DNA of 32,652 nt from Natronomonas sp. CBA1123 (GTDB lineage Archaea; Halobacteriota; Halobacteria; Halobacteriales; Haloarculaceae), in NCBI RefSeq assembly GCF_009741925.1, contig NZ_WPCC01000038.1, positions 1 through 32,652 on the forward strand, in the 5' to 3' direction. The translations under genes were made by a program, and so were the position numbers. Below the pieces are notes generated by a model. It was given only the letters and a program-made list of their open reading frames with translations, was not told where the DNA came from and did not search any database. Each line of letters begins with the position of its first letter. Within the stretch, counting starts at the first letter, position 1. This document shows, one piece after another, positions 8,431 through 17,244 of this stretch.

Positions 8431-9564
8431 ATGCCCGAAATGGAAACGGTCGACCTTCAGACCGACCTCAGCCTCTTCAAGTACGACAACCTCGAACAGC
8501 TCCCGCCGCAGTACCGGGAGTTGAGCGAGGGCGAACGCACGGAGCGCATCGCCGCCGCCCGGGAGGAACTGGGCGAGGACGTAATCGTCCTCGGCCACAA
8601 CTACCAGCGGCGGGAAATCGTCGAGCACGCCGACTTCATCGGCGACTCCTACGAGTTGAGCAAGCGCGCCGCCGACGCCGATGCGGACTACGTCGTCTTC
8701 TGCGGCGTGACGTTCATGGCCGAATCCGCCGACATCATCACCGACGACGACCAGACGGTCATCCTGCCGAGCATGGAGGCCTCGTGTCCCATGGCCGGGA
8801 TGGCCGAGGCGCTGCAGGTCGACGCCGCGTGGGCCGAACTCACCGAGGCGGCCCCGGACGCCGACATCGTCCCCATCACCTACATGAACAGCTACGCCGA
8901 CCTGAAGGCGTTCTGTGCCGAACAGGGCGGTCTCGTCTGTACCTCCTCGAACGCCCACGACGCCTTCGAGTACGCCTTCGAGCGCGGCGACAAGGTGCTG
9001 TTCCTGCCCGACAAACACCTCGGGGAGAACACCGCCCACCGCCTCGGGATGGAAGACGCCGTCGCCGAGTGGGACCCGTGGGACCCCGAATCGAAGGACG
9101 CCGACGAGGTGGCAGACGCCGACATCGTGCTGTGGGACGGCTACTGTCAGGTCCACGAACGGTTCACCGAAGCCCACATCGAGGACATCCGAGAACGCTA
9201 CGACGACGCTAACGTCATCGTCCACCCCGAGTGTCGACGCGAAGTCGTCGAAGCCGCCGACGTGGCGGGGTCGACCTCGACCATCTGTGACACCGTCGCC
9301 GAGGCCGACCCCGGCGAGACGTGGGCCATCGGGACCGAAATCCACCTCACCAACCACCTCCAGCGGTGGCACCCCGAGGTGAACGTGGTGCCGCTGTGCG
9401 GTGACGCCTGCATGGACTGCAACGCCATGCGGCAGGTCGACCCGAACTACCTGACGTGGGTACTCGAAGGACTGGCCGAGGGCGAGGAGCGCAACGTCAT
9501 CGAAGTCGCACCGCGCGAGAAGGAACTCGCTGGACTGGCGTTAGAACGAATGTTGGAGATATGA
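8431..9564 (+). CDS. nadA: Quinolinate synthase NadA
   Basis: This 377-residue enzyme condenses iminoaspartate (from NadB) with dihydroxyacetone phosphate to form quinolinate, using a [4Fe-4S] cluster. Diagnostic segments are VIVLGHNYQ (51-59), YVVFCGVTFMAESADI (87-102) with Cys91, LPSMEASCPMA (112-122), GGLVCTSSNA (166-175) with Cys170, FLPDKHLGENTA (191-202), HPEC (265-268), TSTIC (282-286) and a Cys-rich CGDACMDCNAM (323-333). Conserved cysteines suitable for the cluster are therefore present. The start is fixed by the Shine-Dalgarno sequence at 8417. The stop overlaps the nadB start (ATGA at 9561-9564), showing translational coupling in nadA-nadB-nadC. Confidence 0.96.
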   Translation: MPEMETVDLQTDLSLFKYDNLEQLPPQYRELSEGERTERIAAAREELGEDVIVLGHNYQRREIVEHADFIGDSYELSKRAADADADYVVFCGVTFMAESADIITDDDQTVILPSMEASCPMAGMAEALQVDAAWAELTEAAPDADIVPITYMNSYADLKAFCAEQGGLVCTSSNAHDAFEYAFERGDKVLFLPDKHLGENTAHRLGMEDAVAEWDPWDPESKDADEVADADIVLWDGYCQVHERFTEAHIEDIRERYDDANVIVHPECRREVVEAADVAGSTSTICDTVAEADPGETWAIGTEIHLTNHLQRWHPEVNVVPLCGDACMDCNAMRQVDPNYLTWVLEGLAEGEERNVIEVAPREKELAGLALERMLEI

Positions 9565-11076
9565 ACGAACGCACCACCGACCTGCTGGTCGTCGGCAGCG
9601 GCGTCGCGGGCTGTGCGGCCGCTCTCGCCGCCGCCCGAGCGGGCGCGGACGTGACGCTCGCGACGAAGGCCACCCAACCGGAGGAGTCGACGTCCTACTG
9701 GGCACAGGGCGGCGTCGCCGTCACGCGCGGCGACCCCGAGGCGTTCAAAGCCGACATCCTCGACGCCGCCGACGGCGCGGCCGACCCCGAAGCAGTCGAT
9801 GTGCTGGTCGACTCCGCCGACGAGGCCGTCGAAGACGTGTTCGTCGACTCCCTCGGCGTTGAGTTCGACGGCGAGGAGTCCCCCGACTACGGTCGGGAGG
9901 CCGCCCACAGCGAGGCCCGCATCCTCCACGTCGACGCCTCGACCGGCAAGCACCTGCTGGCGCCGTTTTTGAACCATCTCGCCGACCACGACGCCGTCGA
10001 GATACTGGAGGACACCGCTGCCCTCGAATTGCTGACTCACGAGGGGCGGGTTCACGGCGCGATGCTAGAGCGAGATGGCGAGTGGGCGCCGTGTTTCGCT
10101 GGGGCGACGGTACTTGCGACCGGCGGCATCGGAGCGTGTTACGGTCGCTCGACGAACCCCGAGACGGCGACCGGCGACGGCATCGCGATGGCCGCGCTGG
10201 CCGGCGCGGACGTCGAGGACATGGAGTACGTCCAGTTCCACCCGACCGCGTTCGCGGGCGAGGAAGGGGCCGAGACTGCCGACGGCGGACGGGGTACCTT
10301 CCTCCTCAGCGAGGCCGTCCGCGGCGAGGGGGCCCTGCTTCGGAACGAAGAGGACGAGCGGTTCATGCCGGAGTACCACGACGACGCCGAGCTCGCCCCC
10401 CCGAGACGTGGTCGCCCGTGCTGTCGAGGCCGAGCGTGACCGAACCGGCGGGGTGTATCTGGACGTGAGTCCGCTCGACTTCGAAGCCGAATTCCCGGAC
10501 CTCAACGCCGAATGCGAGAAACGTGGCGTCGACCCCGACGACGGGATTCCGGTCGCACCCGCCGAGCACTTCCTCTGTGGCGGCATCGATGTCGACACCG
10601 AAGGTCGGGCCTCCTTGGACCGACTGTTCGCCGTCGGCGAATGTGCCCGGACGGGCGTCCACGGCGCGAACCGACTGGCCTCGACCAGCCTGCTGGAAGC
10701 GCTGGTCTGGGGGCTCCGGGCGGGTGAGGCCGCCGCCGGCTACGAGGCCGAAGAAATCGAGGCACACGAGTTGCTCGACCGCGACCCCACCTTGCCCGAG
10801 GGGTTCGCCGAAGAGAAGTCGGTCCGCCTCCGGCGCGTGATGGACGAGTACGTCGGCATCGAGCGCGACCCCTCGGAGTTGACTCGGGCGCAGGCCGTCC
10901 TCCGGCGCCTGAAAGGCGAGGTCGACGCCTACACCCGCACTCGGACGAGTCGGTCGCTGTACGAACTCCGGGGCGCCTGCGTCACCGCCCTGCTCGTCGC
11001 ACGCGCCGCCGCCGAACAGGAGGAATCGCGCGGCTGTCACCACCTCGTCGAGGAACCGACTGCCGATGCCGATTGA
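9561..11076 (+). pseudogene. nadB: L-aspartate oxidase NadB, frameshifted in a C7 run
   Basis: NadB oxidises L-aspartate to iminoaspartate with FAD, feeding NadA. The first frame, from the ATG at 9561, has the FAD motif GSGVAGCAAAL (12-22), STSYWAQGGVAV (43-54), HSEARILHVDASTGKHLL, and FLLSEAVRGEGALLRN. It then fails at DDAELAP. The match resumes in the next frame as RDVVARAVEAERDRTGGVYLDVS, HFLCGGIDVD and VGECARTGVHGANRLASTSL, then a helical C-terminal domain. The break coincides with seven C at 10396-10402. Removing one C gives a continuous 504-residue protein of normal length. The gene sits between intact nadA and nadC, and its 3' end overlaps nadC by 11 bases. A sequencing error is more likely than a true mutation. 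Confidence 0.93.
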
Positions 11077-11875
11077 ACGCTCACAGGTCGAACGCTGGCT
11101 CCGGGAGGACCTCGGCCACCACGACGTGACCAACGACGTGCCCGGCGAGACGACCGGACGACTCGTCGCTAAGGAGAGCGGCGTCGTCGCCGGCCTTGAC
11201 GCCGCCGAAGCCGTCTTCGAGTACCTGGGCGTCGACGTACTCGAACGGGCCGACGACGGGACGACAGTCGAAGCCGGCGAGACCGTCCTCCGAGTCTCGG
11301 GACCCGCCGCCGACGTCCTCCGCGGCGAGCGCGTCGCGGTCAACGTCGCCGGCCACGCCTCGGGTATCGCCACCCGAACCCGACGGGCGGTCGATACTGC
11401 CCGTCAGGTCAGCGACGAGGTTCGCATCGCCGGCACCCGAAAGACTACGCCCGGCCTCCGTGGTATCGAGAAACGCGCCATCGCCGCGGGTGGCGGCGAC
11501 ACCCACCGACTGGACCTCTCGCATATGGTGATGGTGAAGGACAACCACGTCGCCGAACTGGGAATGGAACGAGCAGTCGAGCGGTTTCGAGAGCGCGTTT
11601 CCTTCGCGACGAAAATCGAGGTCGAAGTCGAGAAACCGTCGACGGCCGTCGACGCCGTCGATGCGGGCACCGACATCGTCCTGCTGGACAACATGGCTCC
11701 GGATGCGGTCGAACGAGCGGTCCAGTCGGTCGACGGCCGGGCGCTGACGGAAGCAAGCGGCGGCATCACCATCGAGGACGTTCCCGACTACGCGGCGACG
11801 GGCGTCGACGTGATTTCGATGGGGTCGCTGACACACTCGGCGTCGGCGCTGGATTTGTCGTTTCGGACCGGCTGA
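11066..11875 (+). CDS. nadC: Nicotinate-nucleotide diphosphorylase (carboxylating) NadC
   Basis: This 269-residue enzyme, also called quinolinate phosphoribosyltransferase, converts quinolinate and PRPP to nicotinate mononucleotide, CO2 and pyrophosphate. The signatures are NVAGHASGIATRTR (93-106), AGTRKTTPGLRGIEK (122-136) with the Arg-Lys substrate site, GGGDTHRLDL (142-151), VKDNH (157-161), LLDNM (206-210), and EASGGI (229-234) of the phosphate loop. The ATG lies inside the 3' end of nadB (11-base overlap), so the three nad genes form one operon. The stop is adjacent to the convergent regulator gene at 11876. Confidence 0.96.
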   Translation: MPIERSQVERWLREDLGHHDVTNDVPGETTGRLVAKESGVVAGLDAAEAVFEYLGVDVLERADDGTTVEAGETVLRVSGPAADVLRGERVAVNVAGHASGIATRTRRAVDTARQVSDEVRIAGTRKTTPGLRGIEKRAIAAGGGDTHRLDLSHMVMVKDNHVAELGMERAVERFRERVSFATKIEVEVEKPSTAVDAVDAGTDIVLLDNMAPDAVERAVQSVDGRALTEASGGITIEDVPDYAATGVDVISMGSLTHSASALDLSFRTG

Positions 11876-12772
11876 CTACAACTCCGACTGGTCGGCGTGC
11901 GACCTGACCCATAGCTCCCCGATGCGGGAGAGTCGCGTCCGGTAGGACTTGCCGTGTTCCTCCTGTTCGATGTACCCCTTCCCCCCGGGGCCGAGGCGGT
12001 CGACGTTGTAGATGACCTTCGAGCGGAAGGAGTCGGTGTACTCCTCGCCTAATTCGCGGGCGAGGGTCTGGGCGAGTTCCGAAACCGACTCGAAGACGCC
12101 GTGTTCACCCAGCGTGAAGAGGATGAGTTCCTCGAACGGTTTGACGTTCGAGAAGGAGGCGACCGGTAACTCGATGATGTGGCTGTCGCCGAACTGCTTC
12201 GCGCCGATGGTGGTGCCGCGCTCGTCGAACTCCTCCAGTAAGTCGTCGGCGAGGTCGAGATGCTCCTCGATGCGTTCGTCGTCGACCTCGTCCTCGAGGA
12301 GGTCTTCAAGTAAGTCCCGTTGGGCGCGGAGCTCCTCGGCGAGTTCGGTTTCGAGGTACTTCTCGGGGACCGTGTAGTAGGTGTGGATGCGGTCGCGGTC
12401 GCCCTCGCGTTCGACCATGATGGAGTGGGCGGCAGTCGCGAAGGCAAACGAGACCGTGCGAGGCATCGCCGAGACGTTGACCCACACCTCGCCGCCGGCG
12501 TCGAGTTCCGTGTTGATGAGGTCGTAGGCCTGCTCGAAGGCGGCGTCGTAGTCGTAGACGTCCTCGACGACGAACCGCTCGGTTTCGGCGCCGAGCAGGT
12601 TCGTGAAGTCCTTTTCGAGTTTCTTCGCGAGGTTTCGGGAGTACTCGACGTTGGCCTCGCTGCCAACCGCGCCCTCAAGCAGGACGACGCGGTCCACGTC
12701 GAGTTGGTCCCGCACCAACGGGGCGATGAGCCGGTCGTAGTCGAAGCCGACCGGGACGATGTGGGTTTGCAT
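11876..12772 (-). CDS. CARF-like/winged-helix transcriptional regulator (HFX_2341/DUF6293-type)
   Basis: This 298-residue protein starts MQTHIVPVGFDYDR. Residues 1 to about 140 form an alternating beta/alpha Rossmann-like domain: VDRVVLLEG after strand 2 and VWVNVSAMPRTVSFAFATAA (97-116), which sits where CARF domains have their nucleotide-binding loop and following helix. Residues 140-190 are strongly acidic and helical, probably coiled coil. Residues 205-290 (LILFTLGEHGVFESVSELAQ to GKSYRTRLSRIGELWVR) look like a winged helix. The organisation matches the haloarchaeal family I recall as HFX_2341/DUF6293 regulators. Ligand and targets are unknown. TTAA centred about 27 bp upstream suggests a leaderless transcript. 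It is convergent with nadC and divergent from the DJ-1 gene. Confidence 0.75.
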   Translation of the reverse strand: MQTHIVPVGFDYDRLIAPLVRDQLDVDRVVLLEGAVGSEANVEYSRNLAKKLEKDFTNLLGAETERFVVEDVYDYDAAFEQAYDLINTELDAGGEVWVNVSAMPRTVSFAFATAAHSIMVEREGDRDRIHTYYTVPEKYLETELAEELRAQRDLLEDLLEDEVDDERIEEHLDLADDLLEEFDERGTTIGAKQFGDSHIIELPVASFSNVKPFEELILFTLGEHGVFESVSELAQTLARELGEEYTDSFRSKVIYNVDRLGPGGKGYIEQEEHGKSYRTRLSRIGELWVRSHADQSEL

Positions 12773-12903
12773 GGAGGGGCGTTCGACCGACTGCCTGTTA
12801 AGTGGTTCACTCCCGAAACCCGGAGGACCGGATTCGATACCGGAGTGGGAGCCCACCGAGGCGTTTATGCTGCTCGTCGGTGTAGTTTTGCTGGGTGATA
12901 CCG

Positions 12904-13497
12904 ATGGGCAAAGACATCCTGATGATAGTCGGTGACTTCGGCGAGGACTACGAGATAATGGTGCCGTTCCAGGCGCTGCAGATGGTGGGCCACGAGGTCC
13001 ACGCCGTCTGTCCCGACAAGGAAGCGGGCGAGGCAATCAAGACCGCCATCCACGACTTCCGTGGCGACCAGACGTACATGGAGTCGCGAGGCCACAACTT
13101 CGAGTTGAACGCCACGATGGCCGAGATAGACCCCAGTGACTACGACGCACTCTGTGTCCCCGGCGGACGGGCGCCGGAGTACCTCCGGACCCACGAGGAA
13201 GTCATCGAGGCGGTCCAGCACTTCTTCGAGGCCGACAAGCCGGTCGCGACGCTGTGTCACGGCCCACAGATTTTGGCGGCCGCCGGCGTACTGGACGGCT
13301 ACGAGATGACCTCCTATCCCGCGGTTCGGGCCGAGTGTGAGGCCGCCGGCTGTTCGTGGGTCGACGGCGTCGTCACCGACCGCAACCTCGTCACCGGACA
13401 GGCGTGGCCCGACCACCCCGAGTGGCTGGCCGGATTCATGGAGCTGTTGGGCGACGAAGTGAGCCACGGCGAGGCGGTCGCGGCGGCCGACGACTAA
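12904..13497 (+). CDS. DJ-1/PfpI family protein
   Basis: This 197-residue protein has the DJ-1/PfpI flavodoxin-like fold. ILMIVGDFGEDYE (5-17) holds the acidic residue (Glu14) that activates the nucleophile, YDALCVPGGRAPEYLR (80-95) is the core loop, and ATLCHGPQIL (115-124) is the nucleophile elbow with Cys118 followed by His119. Members are intracellular cysteine peptidases, glyoxalases or deglycases, and the activity cannot be told from sequence. The ATG at 12904 was chosen; a GTG three codons earlier is in frame. GCGTTTATGC lies about 35 bp upstream and may be the TATA box. The 3' end nearly meets the convergent symporter gene, with a T5 run over the junction. Confidence 0.93.
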   Translation: MGKDILMIVGDFGEDYEIMVPFQALQMVGHEVHAVCPDKEAGEAIKTAIHDFRGDQTYMESRGHNFELNATMAEIDPSDYDALCVPGGRAPEYLRTHEEVIEAVQHFFEADKPVATLCHGPQILAAAGVLDGYEMTSYPAVRAECEAAGCSWVDGVVTDRNLVTGQAWPDHPEWLAGFMELLGDEVSHGEAVAAADD

Positions 13498-13508
13498 TCG
13501 ACGCTTTC

Positions 13509-13517
13509 CGTTTTTAA
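13509..13517. terminator. T-rich convergent junction, possible terminator
   Basis: CGTTTTTAA lies in the 16-bp gap between the convergent DJ-1 and symporter genes, and its T run overlaps the symporter stop codon. Archaeal transcription can end at short T tracts. There is no hairpin. Confidence 0.35.
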
Positions 13518-15046
13518 TCGGCGCTCAACCCCTCGAAGTACAGGTCTGTATCCTCGTCGGGCGACCGAGCCGTGACGGCGGAGACGACCACCGTAACGAG
13601 CAGTCCGAGAATCATACAGTAGATGGAGACCCCCCAGCCGAAGTAGGTGTCCGTAAAGAGCGTCACGGGGCCGAGCGGCACTTCCGGCAGGAAGTTGAAC
13701 CCAACGTAGACGACCTGCGGGACGAGGATACCCGCGAGGATGCCGCCCCGTGTCGTGCGCCGCCAGTACAGCGCGAGGATGACGGGCAGCGCCAGTTGGG
13801 CGAACCCGCCGAAGGCGAGGTCGCCGATGGTGACGAGAATCGACCCGACCGAGTCGGCACCGAAGGCGCCGGCTTCGGCCCAGATGCTCGCCACGAGGGC
13901 GGCGGTGGCGAAGACGGCGACGCCGGCGCGGGCGAGCAGGTCCTCGCGGCGCTCCGACAGTGAGTCGTCGATGACTGGCCGGTAGACGTCACGGGTGAAG
14001 TACGACGACCCCGACAGCAGCATCGAGTCCGACGACGACATCATCGCGGCGATGGCCCCGGCGATGACGAGTGCCGCGAACCACGCCGGCGTGTACTCGC
14101 CGAGGATGACCGGCAGAATGCTCTCGCCGGCAGCGATGTCGGCTTCGAGACCGAGCCCCGTCGCCCACGTCCCCAGCAGGAACGCGGGAACGAACAGCAA
14201 CAAGACGAGGACGGGCCACAGCGCGAAGGAGCGCTTGAGGACGGTCTCAGAGGACGCCGCGAAGAACCGCTGGTTCACCTGCGGGAACATGGCGACGCCG
14301 AAGGCGATAGAGATGGCGAATGTGAGCATGTTCGCGGGCGTGTAGAAGTCACTTCCCAACGCGAAGAACTCCGGCCGAGTGGCTTCGAGGCCGGCGTTGA
14401 TGGTGGTGAGACCGCCGTCGACGGCCAGAAGCACCCACAGCGCCGCCGCCCACACCATCACCAGCATGAACGCACCCTGTAACGTGTCGGTCCAGGCGAT
14501 GCCGCGCATCCCGGCCAACACGACATACAGAATCATGAACGCGGTGATGAGCGTCGCACCGGCCCAGAAGGGGAAGGCCCCGCCGGTAAGCGCCGACAGC
14601 GCCCCGCCGGCGCCGATTTGCTGGAGCATGACGTAGGGGAACAGCCAGAACAGCGAGACGACGGCGACGAGGGCCCGAACGCCGGTCGACCCGAAGCGGT
14701 CGCCGAGCATCTCCCCAAGCGTCACGTAGCCGTGCCGCTGGCCGAGGAGCCACTGTTTGTAGCCGACGACGTACCACAGCACCGCGAAGATGATACCGTC
14801 CATCAACCCCATGACGAGAATCCACTCGGGGCCGAAGGCGTAGGACGTGTCGGGGCCGCCGAAGAACGTAAAGGCCGACAGAAGCGTCGCGAACACCGTG
14901 AACAGCAACACGACGGTGCCGAAGGTGCGACTGGCGAGATAGAAGTCCTCGGCGGTACGTTCCGTGAGGCGGTAGGCGAGGAGGCCGACCCCCAAGGCGA
15001 TGAACAGGTAGGCGACGATGATGCCGAGTTGGAGCGTCGCGGTCAT
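13514..15046 (-). CDS. Sodium:solute symporter (SSS family)
   Basis: This 510-residue integral membrane protein has about 13 hydrophobic helices. The N-terminal half shows SSS features: LTERTAEDFYLASRTFGTVV after helix 1, the sodium-site region SAFTFFGGPDTSYAFG near helix 2, GYVTLGEMLGDRFGS in the loop after helix 3, and AGMRGIAWTDTLQGAFM around helix 6, a strong SSS signature. MMSSSDSMLLSGSSYFTRDVY carries the conserved Ser cluster of helix 9. The substrate (organic acid, amino acid or similar) is not predictable. The ATG overlaps the stop of the small membrane gene upstream (15043-15046), so the two are translated together as transporter and partner. Confidence 0.93.
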   Translation of the reverse strand: MTATLQLGIIVAYLFIALGVGLLAYRLTERTAEDFYLASRTFGTVVLLFTVFATLLSAFTFFGGPDTSYAFGPEWILVMGLMDGIIFAVLWYVVGYKQWLLGQRHGYVTLGEMLGDRFGSTGVRALVAVVSLFWLFPYVMLQQIGAGGALSALTGGAFPFWAGATLITAFMILYVVLAGMRGIAWTDTLQGAFMLVMVWAAALWVLLAVDGGLTTINAGLEATRPEFFALGSDFYTPANMLTFAISIAFGVAMFPQVNQRFFAASSETVLKRSFALWPVLVLLLFVPAFLLGTWATGLGLEADIAAGESILPVILGEYTPAWFAALVIAGAIAAMMSSSDSMLLSGSSYFTRDVYRPVIDDSLSERREDLLARAGVAVFATAALVASIWAEAGAFGADSVGSILVTIGDLAFGGFAQLALPVILALYWRRTTRGGILAGILVPQVVYVGFNFLPEVPLGPVTLFTDTYFGWGVSIYCMILGLLVTVVVSAVTARSPDEDTDLYFEGLSAD

Positions 15047-15279
15047 GCGTGGTCACCCGTCGTAGTGCTATCGGTGTCGGTGATGCCGATACCCCACGCC
15101 CGGTTCGCGAACGTCCAGAACGCGGCCGACGCCAGCACCATCCAGCCGATATGCCACCACAGCCAGACCGGCAATCCGAGGGCCATGCGACTGTCGCCCC
15201 ACAGGAACCACGGGATGGCGAACGTAACCAGCAGCGCAAATACGACCGCCCAACCGTATTTCTCCGCTGTCGAGACCAT
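15043..15279 (-). CDS. Small two-helix membrane protein, SSS partner (DUF3311-type)
   Basis: This 78-residue protein starts at the ATG at 15277-15279 (MVSTAEKYGWAVVFALLV), preceded at good spacing by AAGGAG on the coding strand. It has two membrane helices, about residues 8-26 and 38-56, separated by WGDSRMALGLP. Small proteins of this kind (DUF3311) are commonly encoded directly before SSS-family transporters and are thought to be accessory subunits. The four-base overlap with the symporter gene supports a functional pair. An in-frame GTG nine codons upstream is less likely. Confidence 0.82.
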   Translation of the reverse strand: MVSTAEKYGWAVVFALLVTFAIPWFLWGDSRMALGLPVWLWWHIGWMVLASAAFWTFANRAWGIGITDTDSTTTGDHA

Positions 15280-15382
15280 TGGTTGCCACTCCTTACCGAC
15301 CCGCACGCCTAAATGTTGCTAATCGCTCGACAATGACCCCTATCGAAGAAGAATCCTCTTCATTAGCCGGGGGCGACGGCAA

Positions 15383-15730
15383 TCAGTACACGCGCGTCCC
15401 GTTCGGCACGTCGCGTTCGGGTTGGAGGTGGACGATGCCACCGCCCGCGCTGTCGACACCCGTGACGAGACACTGACTCTCGAAGCCCGCGATGTTCACC
15501 GTCCCGAGGTTGACGACGGCGACGACCTGTTGACCGAGGAGGTCATCCGGGTCATAGAGGTCGGTGAGTCCGGCCGCCGACTGCCGCGTCTCGGAGCCGA
15601 AGTCGACTTCGAGTTTGTACACGTCCTTTCGGGCCTCCGGGAACGGTTCGACGCTCGTTATCTCGCCGATGCGCATCTCCACGTCCTCCAAGAACGCCGT
15701 CGGGTCGATGTCGGGTTCGTCGATACCCAT
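15383..15730 (-). CDS. CsaA-like tRNA-binding domain protein
   Basis: This 115-residue protein is a single EMAPII/CsaA-type OB-fold. Matching elements are MRIGEITSVEPFPEARKDVY, LEVDFGSETRQSAAGLTDLY, GQQVVAVVNLGTVNIAGFES and QCLVTGV, spanning nearly the whole length. Family members bind tRNA, and bacterial CsaA has been linked to protein export as a chaperone. A free-standing archaeal version could act in trans with an aminoacyl-tRNA synthetase, though no such gene is next to it. TTTATGTA centred about 27 bp upstream of the ATG indicates a leaderless transcript. It is divergent from dnaG. Confidence 0.9.
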   Translation of the reverse strand: MGIDEPDIDPTAFLEDVEMRIGEITSVEPFPEARKDVYKLEVDFGSETRQSAAGLTDLYDPDDLLGQQVVAVVNLGTVNIAGFESQCLVTGVDSAGGGIVHLQPERDVPNGTRVY

Positions 15731-15798
15731 ACGCGGCCCTCGTCGTGGACGTACATAAACGGTCCCGGAGGCTGGCCAAAGCCCGAGTCCGTCCGCAG

Positions 15799-15830
15799 GT
15801 TTATATACGCGTGTCGGCGTAATTTATATA
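15799..15830 (+). promoter_or_regulatory. Tandem TATA boxes of dnaG
   Basis: TTTATATAC occurs at about 15800-15808 and again at about 15823-15831, 23-24 bp apart. Each could place a transcription start about 25 bp downstream, near 15829 and 15853. The two transcripts would differ in whether they carry the hairpin at 15832-15849. Confidence 0.65.
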
Positions 15831-15831
15831 C

Positions 15832-15849
15832 CCATGAGTTCGCTCATGG
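15832..15849 (+). promoter_or_regulatory. Hairpin with TTCG tetraloop in the dnaG leader
   Basis: CCATGAG-TTCG-CTCATGG is a perfect 7-bp stem closed by a TTCG loop, one of the most stable RNA tetraloops. It lies 43-60 bases before the dnaG ATG, immediately after the second TATA box. No T tract follows, so it is not an intrinsic terminator. It may be a regulatory leader structure or a protein-binding palindrome. Confidence 0.6.
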
Positions 15850-15891
15850 ATTCACCATCATCATCCACGCCCGGCGACGGGCAGTTCATCA

Positions 15892-17244
15892 ATGCAGGAC
15901 ACAGCCAAATATCTCGTTCACGCGGACATCACCGCCGACGGAGTGGTCGAGCGCTCCGACGTCGTCGGGGCGGTCTTCGGGCAGACCGAGGGCCTCCTCG
16001 GCGACGAACTCGACCTCCGGGAGTTACAGGACTCCTCGAAAGTCGGCCGCATCGACGTCGAAATCGACTCCCAGAACGGCCAGTCGTTCGGGCGCATCAC
16101 CATCGCCACCAGCCTCGACCAGGTCGAGACGGCCATCCTCGGGGCCGCACTGGAGACCATCGACCGGGTCGGCCCGTGTCGCTCGACCATCGAGGTCAGA
16201 AAAATCGAGGACGTCCGCGCCGCCAAGCGCCGGGAAGTCGTCGAGCGCGCGAAGGCGCTGTTCGGCGAGGCCTTCGACGATTCGGTCCGCTCCAGCCGTG
16301 ACCTCGTCGAGGAAGTCCGAGAGGCCGTTCGCGTCGAGGACATCACCGAATACGAGGGTCTCCCGGCCGGGCCCCGCGTCGCCGACTCCGACGCCATCGT
16401 CGTCGTCGAGGGACGGGCCGACGTGCTCACGCTGCTCCGGTACGGCATCAAAAACGCCATCGCCGTCGAGGGGACGAACGTCCCCGACGCGGTCGCCGAA
16501 TTGACCGAATCGAAGACCGTCACCGTCTTCCTCGACGGCGACCGCGGCGGCGAACTCATCAGGAAGGAACTGTCGCAGGTCGGCGACATCGACTACGTCG
16601 CCTTCGCGCCGGAGGGCAAGTGCGTCGAGGACCTCGCGCGCCACGAAGTGATGGCTGCGCTTCGGGAAAAAGTCCCCCACGAACAGGCCATCGAAGCCGC
16701 CGAAGCGGAGAGTCCCTCCGAGACACCGAGCGTCGAGTCGTCGTCCTCGGTGGAGTCGGCTTCCGGCCCAACGAATAACGGAACCGCCGCGGTCGACGCG
16801 TCGGCCGAAGCCTCCGCCGAGGAACCGACGGACGACACTGAGGAGGCGGATGACACCGACGCAGCGGCCGACATCGAGACGACCGAGCCCGGAGAATCCG
16901 AAGCGACGGCGACTGAAGGCGCCGACGACGGCGACCCCGGAACGCTTCGCGGGCACGTCCGTGAAACCATCGGCGACGAGAGCGGCCGCGCCAGGCTCCT
17001 GGACGCCGACTTTCGAGCGGTCGAGGAGTGCCCCGCGGCGGACGCCTTCGACTGTCTGGTCGACGCCGAGGCGGTGCCCACCGCCGTCGTCGTCGACGGT
17101 GAACTGAACCAACGGCTTCTCGACGTGGCCGCCCAGCGGGGCGTCGACCAAGTCGTCGCCGCTTCGACCGGCGAGTTCGTCAAACAACCGACGAGCGTCC
17201 GTGTCAGAACCGCCGACGTGTTACTCGCCGCGAACGAGGCGTAG
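15892..17244 (+). CDS. dnaG: Archaeal DnaG-type primase
   Basis: This 450-residue protein is the archaeal form of DnaG. The N-terminal domain ([20 protein letters not shown]) is the archaea-specific region. The TOPRIM domain follows: [20 protein letters not shown] (169-188) with Glu173, and [13 protein letters not shown] (211-223) with the DxD pair, coordinating the metal. [16 protein letters not shown] (235-250) is also conserved. A long Glu/Ala/Ser/Thr linker (about 268-348) separates a C-terminal domain (349-450). In other archaea DnaG binds the RNA exosome as well as priming. The start is the first ATG after an in-frame stop at 15835. The 3' end overlaps the convergent GNAT gene by 24 bases. 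Confidence 0.94.
   Translation: MQDTAKYLVHADITADGVVERSDVVGAVFGQTEGLLGDELDLRELQDSSKVGRIDVEIDSQNGQSFGRITIATSLDQVETAILGAALETIDRVGPCRSTIEVRKIEDVRAAKRREVVERAKALFGEAFDDSVRSSRDLVEEVREAVRVEDITEYEGLPAGPRVADSDAIVVVEGRADVLTLLRYGIKNAIAVEGTNVPDAVAELTESKTVTVFLDGDRGGELIRKELSQVGDIDYVAFAPEGKCVEDLARHEVMAALREKVPHEQAIEAAEAESPSETPSVESSSSVESASGPTNNGTAAVDASAEASAEEPTDDTEEADDTDAAADIETTEPGESEATATEGADDGDPGTLRGHVRETIGDESGRARLLDADFRAVEECPAADAFDCLVDAEAVPTAVVVDGELNQRLLDVAAQRGVDQVVAASTGEFVKQPTSVRVRTADVLLAANEA

Noticed and set aside
11876-12772. The CARF-like regulator as part of a CRISPR type III system
   Set aside because: No cas genes, repeats or spacers are present in the window.
15834-16301. Upstream ATG frame overlapping dnaG
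   Set aside because: After about 20 codons the translation becomes an Arg-rich out-of-frame reading of dnaG. Its first ATG lies in the leader hairpin, so I noted it only as a possible upstream start.
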